From: Bacillota bacterium
GTDB taxonomy: Bacteria > Bacillota > Clostridia > Oscillospirales > Ethanoligenentaceae
Direction of reading: 5' to 3'
NCBI GenBank assembly: GCA_023391835.1
Contig: JAEWAE010000021.1
Coordinates: forward strand, 1-63,277
Length of the DNA stretch: 63,277 nucleotides
Positions 17,942 to 25,750 of the stretch are shown here, one piece after another; the stretch's first letter is position 1; every line of letters begins with the position of its first letter. Both the position numbers and the translations under genes were made by a program. A model generated the notes under the pieces. The model worked only from the letters and a program-made list of their open reading frames with translations, was not told the DNA's origin and searched no databases.

Positions 17942-17970
17942 ATTATACCATAGCTTTCCTCCCCCGGCAA
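17942..17970 (-). promoter_or_regulatory. Sigma-A promoter of the YhgE operon
   Basis: TTGCCG, 17 bp, TATAAT on the minus strand. It gives a leader of about 175 nt. Confidence 0.65.
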
Positions 17971-18014
17971 CGGCGGGCGCCAGCTTACCGTACCGGATGA
18001 TTCCAGAGAGCGGA

Positions 18015-18043
18015 TTGTCAACCCGCCCGGGGCGTGTTACAAT
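18015..18043 (+). promoter_or_regulatory. Sigma-A promoter of the beta-glucuronidase gene
   Basis: TTGTCA, 17 bp, TACAAT, about 50 bp upstream of the ATG. Confidence 0.7.
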
Positions 18044-18096
18044 GTACGCAGATGCAACTCATGGGACGGTTCTCAGAAAGGCAGGAAAAGACATTC

Positions 18097-19869
18097 ATGA
18101 ATACGAAAAAGTCCGGAAATTATCAGGGCGATATTCACAATGTGGCCTATCGGCAGCCATATCTGGAAAAAGCGGTGACCCGGCGGGATATGGTGGCCGA
18201 CGCCGGACGGGAAATGGAGTCGCTTGACGGCGAATGGAACTTCTTTATCGACCAGTATGACACATTCCTGCGCGCGCGGTGGTATCAGGCGCCGCTCAAA
18301 GACGCCGCGGGCCGCAGCCTGCCGGTGGATTTCGATTTCGACCAGTGGGACCGCATCCGCGTGCCCTCCTGCTGGAACACCCAGGCGCCGGAGTATTTCT
18401 ATTATGAGGGGACGGCGGTCTATACCCGCACTTTCGAGTATCATCCCCGGGGTGAGAAACATGCGGTGCTCAAAATCGGCGCCGCCAATTACGAGAGCTT
18501 CGTCTTCCTCAACGGGCAGTTTGTCGGCTGCCACCGGGGCGGCTCGACACCGGCCTATTTCGACATCACGGCGCAGCTTGCGACCGACAACCGGATTTCC
18601 ATCGTTGTCAACGACACCCGGCGGCAGGAAAACGTGCCGGCCGAAAACACCGACTGGTTCAATTACGGCGGCATTTTCCGCAGCGTGGAGCTGCTCCGGC
18701 TGCCCGAAGTTTTCATCCGGGATTTCCGTCTGACGCTGGTGCCGGGCAGCGGCTTTGGCAAGATCCGTGCGAGCGTGGCGCTGAGCGCGCCGGCGGCGGT
18801 GAGCGGGCGGCTGTCGGTGCCGGAACTCGGCGTCGACCGGCCCTTCGAGACGGCCGGCGGCAAATGGGAGGCGGAAATCGACTGCTCCCCCGAGCTGTGG
18901 AGCCCGGATCACCCGAAACTTTACGACGTGCGCCTGACGGCGGGGGAGGATGCTCTGACCGACCGCATCGGTTTCCGCGAAATCCGCGTGGAGGGGCTCG
19001 ACGTACTCCTCAACGGTGAAAAAATCTATCTCAAGGGCATCAGCTGCCATGAAGACAGCGTGTCAAACGGCCGCGCGGTCACCGAGGATGAGATCGTCGA
19101 AAACCTGCGCCTTGCAAAGGAGCTGGGCTGCAACTATATGCGGCTGGCTCATTATCCCCACACCGAAAAAGTGGCGCGTACGGCGGACCGCCTGGGTCTG
19201 ATGCTTTGGGAGGAAATCCCCGTTTACTGGGCCATAGACTTTGAAAATCCCGACACCCTCGCCGACGCGAAAAACCAGCTCGAGGAGCTTATCACCCGTG
19301 ACTGCAACCGGGCGAGCGTGGTCATCTGGTCGGTGGGCAACGAGAATGCCGACACCGACGCGCGGTTGCATTTTATGAAAACCCTGGCCGAAACGGCTAA
19401 GGCGGAGGACCCGACGCGCCTTGTCTCGGCCGCGTGCCTGGTGGATATCGCCGCCAACAAAATTGCCGACCGGCTGGCGGATTTCCTCGACATCATCGGC
19501 ATCAATGAGTATTACGGCTGGTACAATCCGAATTTCGCACTGCTGCCCGAATGCTTCGCAAACAGCCGGGTGACCAAGCCCGTGGTCATTTCGGAATACG
19601 GCGCGGGCGCCCGGGCGGGCTGCCGGGGCACGTCGGACGATCTTTTCACCGAGGATATGCAGAAAGCCGTCTATGAGAAGCAGGTGGCGACTCTCGGAGC
19701 CATCCCGGTGGTGCGGGGCATGAGCCCGTGGATTCTGTTCGACTTCCGCTGCCCGCGGCGGCACAACCGCTATCAGCGCGGCTACAATCTCAAGGGGCTG
19801 CTTTCGGCGGATAAAAAGACGAAAAAGCTCGCCTTCTACGTGCTCCAGCGGTTTTACGCGACCCGCTGA
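18097..19869 (+). CDS. GH2 beta-glucuronidase, no-loop type
   Basis: A 590-residue retaining GH2 hydrolase without a signal peptide, so cytoplasmic. A sugar-binding jelly roll and an Ig-like domain precede the TIM barrel. The catalytic acid/base Glu lies in WSVGNEN and the nucleophile Glu in VISEYGAG. GYNLKGLLS carries the Asn-x-Lys pair that contacts the glucuronate carboxylate in gut GUS enzymes and separates them from beta-galactosidases. The segment between the EEIPVYW and NRASVVIW strands is short, so there is no Loop-1 extension. Substrates are likely glucuronides or related uronides. The ATG was chosen for the AGGAAAAG site. It is monocistronic with its own promoter and terminator. Confidence 0.85.
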   Translation: MNTKKSGNYQGDIHNVAYRQPYLEKAVTRRDMVADAGREMESLDGEWNFFIDQYDTFLRARWYQAPLKDAAGRSLPVDFDFDQWDRIRVPSCWNTQAPEYFYYEGTAVYTRTFEYHPRGEKHAVLKIGAANYESFVFLNGQFVGCHRGGSTPAYFDITAQLATDNRISIVVNDTRRQENVPAENTDWFNYGGIFRSVELLRLPEVFIRDFRLTLVPGSGFGKIRASVALSAPAAVSGRLSVPELGVDRPFETAGGKWEAEIDCSPELWSPDHPKLYDVRLTAGEDALTDRIGFREIRVEGLDVLLNGEKIYLKGISCHEDSVSNGRAVTEDEIVENLRLAKELGCNYMRLAHYPHTEKVARTADRLGLMLWEEIPVYWAIDFENPDTLADAKNQLEELITRDCNRASVVIWSVGNENADTDARLHFMKTLAETAKAEDPTRLVSAACLVDIAANKIADRLADFLDIIGINEYYGWYNPNFALLPECFANSRVTKPVVISEYGAGARAGCRGTSDDLFTEDMQKAVYEKQVATLGAIPVVRGMSPWILFDFRCPRRHNRYQRGYNLKGLLSADKKTKKLAFYVLQRFYATR

Positions 19870-19898
19870 CAGCGCGTCAAGCGTCCTGAAATGTGCAC

Positions 19899-19931
19899 AA
19901 GCCCCGGCGGATCAAATCCGCCGGGGCTTTG
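19899..19931. terminator. Terminator after the beta-glucuronidase gene
   Basis: AAGCCCCGGCGGAT, CAA, ATCCGCCGGGGCTT: a perfect 14-bp stem with a short T-run. It lies between convergent genes. Confidence 0.75.
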
Positions 19932-19953
19932 TCGGCCTTATAAGCGCGGGTGT

Positions 19954-20250
19954 CTACTCCACCCGACGGCCGGTGATATGGAAATTGCCGAACGGGGTGG
20001 CCGCGTCGGCCCGCAGCGTGTCATCCACCACGGTGCCGGAGGCCCGGTAGGGGATGACGCCGAAAGGAGCCTGCAGCCGGCCGGAAAACGAAAACCGGCT
20101 GCCGTCGGCCCGGCCGTCCGCAAACGGATTGCGGCGGCCAAGCGCCTCCAGCCATCCGCTGAGGGCACCGTCCGCCCCCGTTGCCAGCCGCACGGTGCCG
20201 TACCGGCGGCCGAAGGGTGTGGAAAGAGAAACCGAAAAGGTGCCGTCCAT
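19954..20250 (-). CDS. Small beta-rich protein with TPFG repeats, 98 aa
   Basis: Starts MDGTFSVSLSTPFG, with AGAGG nine bases upstream. The protein is a series of short beta strands with alternating polar residues. Three phased motifs recur (STPFGRR, QAPFGVI and ATPFGNF), with a terminal FHITGRRVE. The pattern suggests a small beta-barrel of lipocalin/avidin-like type. Similar small domains occur in Clostridia, alone or fused to oxidoreductases; this is from memory and no search was made. Function unknown. Confidence 0.6.
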   Translation of the reverse strand: MDGTFSVSLSTPFGRRYGTVRLATGADGALSGWLEALGRRNPFADGRADGSRFSFSGRLQAPFGVIPYRASGTVVDDTLRADAATPFGNFHITGRRVE

Positions 20251-20358
20251 AGCAGTCGCCTCTTCCCCAAAGAAATGGGGTTGTGACAAATGAGCCTTGA
20301 TGCATTTGCCGCGCCCCGTTTTCCAGTTTATGCGGCGGGGAGGCGGATTGCCAGCGCG

Positions 20359-21444
20359 CTATTTCGACGAGGCGGGCTGCCCGGCACCCGGCAGGGCGTT
20401 GACATAGGCGGTGCCGCCTTCCATTGAGAAAAATCCGGCGTTATAAATGCCGATACACGTGCCTTTGAAAGAGACCCGCGTGCCGGCCGCCAGCCGCGTG
20501 AGGGTGCCTCCCTCCGCGTCGACGGCATAGGGGCCCGTGTCGGCGTTGAAACGCAGGCTGTCCAGCGTCACGGAGCGCGTAAGCTTGATGGAACGCCAGG
20601 AGGAGCCGCCGAGCGTGCCGGAATATAGCAGCTGGGTGCCGCCGTTTTCCGGTACGGCGAAATAGACCGTGTCATTGACGTCGCTGCCGAGCAGTTTCAG
20701 ATCCCGGTGGCCCATCACGTCCAGCGGCCGGCTGCTGCCCGCCCGGTACACGGTGCCGTGCTTGGAATCCTCATAGAGAAACGCCGCCTCGTTTTTGAGC
20801 ACCGCGATGTTGCCGATGGAGCTGGTGACGGTGGAAATCAGTGTGCGGGTCACGTTCACGTCGATCTTGTACACGCGGCTGTCGCTTTTGGAAGTGAATT
20901 TCAGATAGGTGAGATTGGTGAGCGTCGACATGCCGAGATCAGCCGAGGTGGTGCCGCTGCGCAGCGGCAGGGTCAGCACCTGTTTTTTTTCGGCGTTGTC
21001 GATTTCCGTCTTGACCTTGTCGGAGGTGTTGTAGGAAAACAGCTTTGCGTAGCCGCCGGACGTGCTCTTTTCCACGATCAGGATACGGTCCCGGTCATAG
21101 ATCCAGCGGTAGGCGAGGATCGACATGCCCGAAGTCTGGGGCACGGCCGTCTTTTTGCCGTCGGTGAGACTGACCACCGTGAGCACGCCGCTTTTCAGAT
21201 ACGAAATATAAGCTCCGTCGTAGGCGCACTGGTAATCGCTCACGCCGGAGCCTGAGTCCACCTTCACCTGCTTGAGCTTCACCGCCGACTGGCTTGTGAC
21301 TTTTTCGGCCTTATAGCTGCCCGTGTCGGTCAGATAAAACCGGTCGAGGAAGGTGAAGGCCGCCAGTTCCAAAACCAGCAGCACAAGAAACCCCTTGATG
21401 AAAAACCGGATGAACCGGTGCTCTTTTCCTTTGTTTGTACCCAT
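20359..21444 (-). CDS. Membrane-anchored beta-propeller-like protein
   Basis: 361 residues. One N-terminal membrane helix (FIKGFLVLLVLELAAFTFL) follows a basic cytoplasmic stub. The rest is extracytoplasmic, all-beta and rich in Thr/Ser, with repeated blade-like units (YISYLKSGVLTVVSL, FSYNTSDKV, YKIDVNVTRTL), suggesting a WD40- or DPPIV-like propeller. GGAGGAACGGG precedes the ATG. Only 15 bp separate it from the upstream NAGPA-domain gene, so the two are probably co-transcribed and may work together at the cell surface. The family is not recognised. Confidence 0.7.
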   Translation of the reverse strand: MGTNKGKEHRFIRFFIKGFLVLLVLELAAFTFLDRFYLTDTGSYKAEKVTSQSAVKLKQVKVDSGSGVSDYQCAYDGAYISYLKSGVLTVVSLTDGKKTAVPQTSGMSILAYRWIYDRDRILIVEKSTSGGYAKLFSYNTSDKVKTEIDNAEKKQVLTLPLRSGTTSADLGMSTLTNLTYLKFTSKSDSRVYKIDVNVTRTLISTVTSSIGNIAVLKNEAAFLYEDSKHGTVYRAGSSRPLDVMGHRDLKLLGSDVNDTVYFAVPENGGTQLLYSGTLGGSSWRSIKLTRSVTLDSLRFNADTGPYAVDAEGGTLTRLAAGTRVSFKGTCIGIYNAGFFSMEGGTAYVNALPGAGQPASSK

Positions 21445-21459
21445 TCCCGTTCCTCCGGC

Positions 21460-22461
21460 CTAACGCTCGGCGTAAATGGCGGTGGCCACCGTCCGCTCGC
21501 CCAGCATGTCGCAGGGGTTGTTGACGACGCCGCCGTTATAATACATGGTGGTGGAAGAGCCTCCGTCCAGATTGGTGGCGTTGTAGGCTCCGTAATCGAG
21601 CATGATTTTCTGAATATCATGCAGCGTGGCGCCCAGCATATTCAGCCGCCGGCCGTCCAGCGCCAGAAAAAGAATGGAGCCGTCCTTGCGCTGGCCGATG
21701 GCAGTGCGGGGGTTCATGCCCTGACCCCCGTCGCCGCTGAAGGCGGCCTGCCCGTTGACCACCAGCGTCGGCCCGTTGGGGAAGGAAAAGGCGTCGCTGA
21801 CTTTGAGCTTTCCCAGCTCGGCGATGGAATGGGTGCCGACGATGAGCTTACCCTGGGAATCCAGCGCGACAACGTTGACCTTTTTGGCGTCGGTGAAGCC
21901 GCTGTCGCGGTAGACGACCTTGCCGCCGGACATCAGGAAATCGGTGGGGTAGGCCCCCGTGCCTGTCCACAGCCCGCCGCCGGAGGAAACGTCGTGAAAC
22001 CCGCCGCCGTTGATGGCTGCGATGGCGTCGTGGGCTTCGGCGATGGCGCTGGTCGTTTCGCCCTGACGGCCCAGCTTGCTCGAATACCCCACGTGCACTT
22101 TCAGGGGGTTACTGATGATCAGCAGGTAGCCTTTGTACTGGGAACCGCTGATTTTATACTCCTGTACGGTGCTGCCGCCGTGGTTTGAGATCGTCACGCC
22201 GCTCATATCCTGGGTAAGGTTTTTCGCCGACGTGCCCGAATTCATGATTTTGCTGATTTCGGCGTCGGAAAGAAACATTCTCGCAATGAACTGGTGTTTA
22301 TAGGTCGCCATGGCTGTGTTGACCACAAACCGCCGCAGCGTCGGGAACGGCCCGTGAAACACCAGCAGACAGCCGGCCAACACGACGGCGACCAGTTCCA
22401 GTAAAACGGCCGCCAGCTTCGCCGGCAGCGGAAGCCGCGGCCCCTTCGATTTTTTCTGCAT
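21460..22461 (-). CDS. Phosphodiester glycosidase / NAGPA-domain protein
   Basis: 333 residues. An N-terminal transmembrane anchor (AKLAAVLLELVAVVLAGCLLVF) is followed by an extracytoplasmic phosphodiester-glycosidase (DUF2233/NAGPA) domain with AAINGGGF, NPRTAIGQ, LDGRRLNMLGAT and NLDGGSSTTMYYNG. Members cleave sugar-phosphodiester links (human NAGPA uncovers mannose-6-phosphate); bacterial members are thought to act on cell-wall or secreted glycopolymers. It is the first gene of a two-gene unit with the propeller-like protein. A promoter and a terminator-like leader hairpin precede it. Confidence 0.9.
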   Translation of the reverse strand: MQKKSKGPRLPLPAKLAAVLLELVAVVLAGCLLVFHGPFPTLRRFVVNTAMATYKHQFIARMFLSDAEISKIMNSGTSAKNLTQDMSGVTISNHGGSTVQEYKISGSQYKGYLLIISNPLKVHVGYSSKLGRQGETTSAIAEAHDAIAAINGGGFHDVSSGGGLWTGTGAYPTDFLMSGGKVVYRDSGFTDAKKVNVVALDSQGKLIVGTHSIAELGKLKVSDAFSFPNGPTLVVNGQAAFSGDGGQGMNPRTAIGQRKDGSILFLALDGRRLNMLGATLHDIQKIMLDYGAYNATNLDGGSSTTMYYNGGVVNNPCDMLGERTVATAIYAER

Positions 22462-22482
22462 GTCGGCACCTGTGCCTTTCGG

Positions 22483-22510
22483 AAAAGAAAATACCCGCGC
22501 GGTGCGCGGG
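22483..22510 (-). terminator. Terminator-like hairpin in the NAGPA gene leader
   Basis: CCCGCGC, three bases, GCGCGGG, followed on the minus strand by TATTTTCTTTT. It lies only about 20 bp before the NAGPA start codon and about 95 bp after the promoter. This is an attenuator candidate. Confidence 0.55.
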
Positions 22511-22604
22511 GCATCTGCGGTTTAGCAGTCTTAGCATGTCCCGCCGGCGGGGAAAATCGGCGGCTGCAAGGCCGCTTTTTTGACGCGGCCCCAATTTGCC
22601 CTTT

Positions 22605-22633
22605 ATTATAGCATGCCCGGCGGGCTTTGGCAA
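22605..22633 (-). promoter_or_regulatory. Sigma-A promoter of the NAGPA-propeller unit
   Basis: TTGCCA, 17 bp, TATAAT on the minus strand, downstream of the ABC operon terminator. Confidence 0.7.
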
Positions 22634-22661
22634 ACCGGCCCGGACGCGCAGGCTCCGGGCT

Positions 22662-22691
22662 AAAAAAAGCGCCCCGCAAACGCGGCGCGCT
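22662..22691 (-). terminator. Terminator of the marR-ABC operon
   Basis: AGCGCGCCGC and GCGGGGCGCT arms (one mismatch) are followed by T7 on the minus strand. It lies 27 bp past the stop codon of the 1010-residue ABC protein. Confidence 0.85.
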
Positions 22692-22717
22692 TGGAATGGC
22701 GGCAGGAGCCCGGAATG

Positions 22718-25700
22718 TTACACCGACGCCGTGTCCACCGACGGGCCGGTGAACTGGCTGTTGTAAAGGTCGGCGTAAAAACCGTTCTGTGCCATCAGCT
22801 CGGCATGGTTGCCCTGCTCGATGATCCGGCCGTGATTCATCACGAGGATCGTCTTGGCATCCCGAATGGTGGAAAGCCGGTGGGCGATGACGAAATTGGT
22901 GCGCCCTTTCATCAGCACGCTCATGGCGTGCTGGATGAGCAGCTCGGTGCGGGTGTCGACCGAGCTGGTGGCCTCGTCGAGGATCAGCACCGCCGGGTCG
23001 GCCAGCAGCGCCCGGGCAATGGTCAGCAGCTGCCGCTGGCCCTGGGAAATATTCGACGCTTCCTCGTTGAGCACGGTGCGATAGCCTTCGGGCAGGCTGC
23101 GGATGAAATGGTCGGCGTGAGCGGCCCGGGCGGCGGTCACCACTTCGTCGTGGGTGGCGTTTTCCCGCCCGTAGCGGATGTTATCCTCGATGGTGCCGCT
23201 GAAAAGCCAAGTGTCCTGCAGCACCATGCCGAAAAGCGTGCGCAGGCCGCCCCGCGGCATGTCACGGATATCGGTGCCGTCAAAGGTGATGGAACCCGAC
23301 TGGATTTCGTAAAACCGCATCAACAGGTTGACCAGAGTGGTCTTGCCCGCGCCGGTGGGCCCGACGATGGCAATGGTGTCGCCTTTGTGGATATGAAGAT
23401 TCATGTCCTCGATGAGCGGCGTGTCTTCCAGATAGCGGAAATCCACGTGATCGAAGCACACGTTGCCCTGCGGAGCTTCGGGCACCTTGGCGTCCGGCTT
23501 GTCGGGCTGCTCTTCTTCTTCGTCGAGCACTTCAAAGACACGCTCGGCGCACGCCACGGTGGATTGAATGATGTTGGCGATGTTGGCCGTCTGGACGATA
23601 GGCATCGAGAACTGGCGCGAATACTGGATGAAGGCGGTGATGTCGCCGATGTCGAGCCAGGTCTTGGTGACGAAAATGCCGCCCACCACCGAAATGAGCA
23701 CATAGCCCACATTGCTGATGAAATTCATCAGCGGAAACATGACGCCCGACAGGAACTGGGCCTTCCAGCCCGCATTATAGAGCTCGTCGTTATACGACTC
23801 GAAGGCGGCAATCGAAGCTTTTTCGCGGCCGAAGGCCTTTACGACCCGGTGCCCGGTGAACATTTCCTCCGTGTGGCCGCTGATCTCACCCAGGTACTTC
23901 TGCTGGGCGGCATAAAATTTCTGGGATTTTTTTGCGATCAGCGTGGTGACGATCACGTAAAGCGGCAGCGTGAGCATGACGATCAGCGTCAGGATGGGGC
24001 TGATCGTGAGCATCATGACGAGGTAGCCGATCAGCTGTAAAATCGACTGGATCAGCTGGGTCAGGCTCTGCTGCAGCGTGCCGGAAATGGTGTCGATATC
24101 GTTGGTCATGCGGCTGAGCACTTCGCCGTTGGTGTGGGAGTCGAAATATCGCAGCGGCAGCCGGGCCAGCTTGTTGTCCACGTCCCGCCGCATGTGATAG
24201 ACGACCGTCTGTGCCACCGACGACATGATGAACTGCATCACGAAGGTGAAAAGCGAGCTGAGCAGGTACACGCCCAACAGGAGGAGCAGCGTCCTCCCGA
24301 CGCCCGAGAAATCGATGTGTCCGCCGTTTTTGCGGATGTCGCCGACATACCGCTTGAGGTCGGAGTTTGAAATATTTGTGATTTTTACGTTGGAGGACTT
24401 AATGGAAGAGTTGCCCTGCAGCGTGGTCTTGGGCAGCTTTTTCATCCCGTCGAAAAAGGCCTGGGCAATCTTGGCCCGCTCGGCGTAATCGTCGGTGCTC
24501 TTGATGCGCGGCTCGGCCGCGAGATTCATAAACGCCGTGAATTGGTCGTCGGTCATGCCCATCTTGTCGAGGAAGGCCTTGCGCACCGCGTCCTTTGCCT
24601 GGGTCTCGGCCTGGCTCTTGGCGTCGGCAAGTTTCTGATCCATCGTGCTCTGCTGGGCGGCAAACTGAGAATCGACCATCGCTTTGGCCTGGGTTTCCGC
24701 CTGGGCTTTGGCGTCGGCCAGCTTCTGGGCGAGGGTGTCCTTCTGGGCGGCAAACTGAGAATCGACCATTGCTTTGGCCTGGGTATCGGCCTGCGCCTTG
24801 GCGTCGGCCAGTTTCTGATCCAGTGTGCTCTGCTGGGCGGCGAACTGGGCGTCCACCGCCGCTTTGGCCTGGGTTTCCGCTTGGGCTTTGGCGTCGGCAA
24901 GTTTTGAATTGAACATCGCGTCCACGCCGGCCACAGCGTCTTTATCGGCTTGTTCCAATGCTGCGTTTAGAGTGTCGGAATAGCCGGGCAAAGTGGAATA
25001 TTGGTCGATCGGCACTCCGGGTGCTTTGGCGGCATAAATCTCGTCTACTGCCGCTTTTGCCGTAGCCTCAGCCTGTGCTTTTGCCTGATTATACGCCTGC
25101 TGCTTCTGCTGGGCGGCGGCGACATTGAATTGCTGGGTGGCAGCCGCGTCGGCCTGTGCCATGGCTGTGGCATACGCCTGCTGTTTCTGCTGGGCAACAG
25201 TCTCGTTGAATTTCTGAGTGGCCACGGCGTCGGCCTGCTTTACCGCCGCGTCATAGGCCTGCTGCTTCTGCTGGGCGACGGCGGCGTTGAATTGCTGGGT
25301 GGCGGCCGCGTCGGCCTGTGCCATGGCCGCAGCGTAGGCTTGCTCCTTTTGCTGGGCGACGGTGTCGCCAAACTGCTTTTCCACCGCCGTGTCGGCCTGC
25401 TGCACCGCGGAACTTACGGCGTCGTTATAGGATTTCAGCGCCGTCTGCAAATCCGGCTGGGCCTTGTCTATGCTGTCGACGATGGCCTTGGCCACCAGCC
25501 CGTCGGTGAGCTGATTGATGGCGTTGCCGGTGATTTTCGGGCCCAGCACCGTAAAGACGGTGCCCAAAATGGCGAACGCGATGACGACGCTCAGTGCCGT
25601 CCGCTGGGGTTTGAGATAGCGCAGCAGCCGCCGCAATGTGCCGCGGAAATCCTTGGCCTTTTCCACCGGCCGTCCCAGGCTGCCGGCGGGGCCGCCGCCA

Positions 25701-25750
25701 TGGCCATGAGAGCCCCGCGGCGTGCGGAATCGGTTCTTTTCTTCACTCAT
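22718..25750 (-). CDS. ABC exporter subunit with giant extracytoplasmic repeat insert
   Basis: A 1010-residue fused TMD-NBD exporter half. The Gly/His-rich N-terminus and TM1 (about residues 51-71) are normal. About 410 residues then intervene before TM2 (about 486-508), whereas typical relatives are some 600-700 residues long. The insert holds four 27-residue units (115-222, AQQKQQAYxxAxxQAD type), a linker, then three and a half 30-residue units (283-389, KLADAKAQAETQAKAxVDxQ type), all Ala/Gln-rich and probably coiled coil. The NBD has GPTGAGKTT, ISQGQRQ in place of LSGGQ, and LILDEATSSVD with the catalytic Glu. It overlaps its partner by 4 bp (ATGA). The pair exports an unknown substrate. 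Confidence 0.93.
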   Translation of the reverse strand: MSEEKNRFRTPRGSHGHGGGPAGSLGRPVEKAKDFRGTLRRLLRYLKPQRTALSVVIAFAILGTVFTVLGPKITGNAINQLTDGLVAKAIVDSIDKAQPDLQTALKSYNDAVSSAVQQADTAVEKQFGDTVAQQKEQAYAAAMAQADAAATQQFNAAVAQQKQQAYDAAVKQADAVATQKFNETVAQQKQQAYATAMAQADAAATQQFNVAAAQQKQQAYNQAKAQAEATAKAAVDEIYAAKAPGVPIDQYSTLPGYSDTLNAALEQADKDAVAGVDAMFNSKLADAKAQAETQAKAAVDAQFAAQQSTLDQKLADAKAQADTQAKAMVDSQFAAQKDTLAQKLADAKAQAETQAKAMVDSQFAAQQSTMDQKLADAKSQAETQAKDAVRKAFLDKMGMTDDQFTAFMNLAAEPRIKSTDDYAERAKIAQAFFDGMKKLPKTTLQGNSSIKSSNVKITNISNSDLKRYVGDIRKNGGHIDFSGVGRTLLLLLGVYLLSSLFTFVMQFIMSSVAQTVVYHMRRDVDNKLARLPLRYFDSHTNGEVLSRMTNDIDTISGTLQQSLTQLIQSILQLIGYLVMMLTISPILTLIVMLTLPLYVIVTTLIAKKSQKFYAAQQKYLGEISGHTEEMFTGHRVVKAFGREKASIAAFESYNDELYNAGWKAQFLSGVMFPLMNFISNVGYVLISVVGGIFVTKTWLDIGDITAFIQYSRQFSMPIVQTANIANIIQSTVACAERVFEVLDEEEEQPDKPDAKVPEAPQGNVCFDHVDFRYLEDTPLIEDMNLHIHKGDTIAIVGPTGAGKTTLVNLLMRFYEIQSGSITFDGTDIRDMPRGGLRTLFGMVLQDTWLFSGTIEDNIRYGRENATHDEVVTAARAAHADHFIRSLPEGYRTVLNEEASNISQGQRQLLTIARALLADPAVLILDEATSSVDTRTELLIQHAMSVLMKGRTNFVIAHRLSTIRDAKTILVMNHGRIIEQGNHAELMAQNGFYADLYNSQFTGPSVDTASV
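24635..24904 (-). repeat. Three 90-bp tandem repeats inside the ABC gene
   Basis: These encode 30-residue units beginning KLADAKAQA and ending near LDQ or MDQ. A fourth, decaying unit continues to about 24584. Units differ at only a few residues, indicating recent duplication. Confidence 0.9.
25085..25408 (-). repeat. Four 81-bp tandem repeats inside the ABC gene
   Basis: These encode 27-residue units of the pattern AxxQADxxxxxxFxxxxAQQKxQAY. Units 2 and 4 are nearly identical. The unit length and sequence differ from the 90-bp array downstream. Confidence 0.88.

Noticed and set aside
17794..18021. A 75-codon frame in the YhgE leader as a leader peptide
   Set aside because: It begins upstream of the predicted promoter and has no ribosome site.
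24545..25408. Regular repeats that might be a CRISPR array
   Set aside because: The repeats are 81 and 90 bp, directly adjacent without spacers, and keep the reading frame of the ABC gene.
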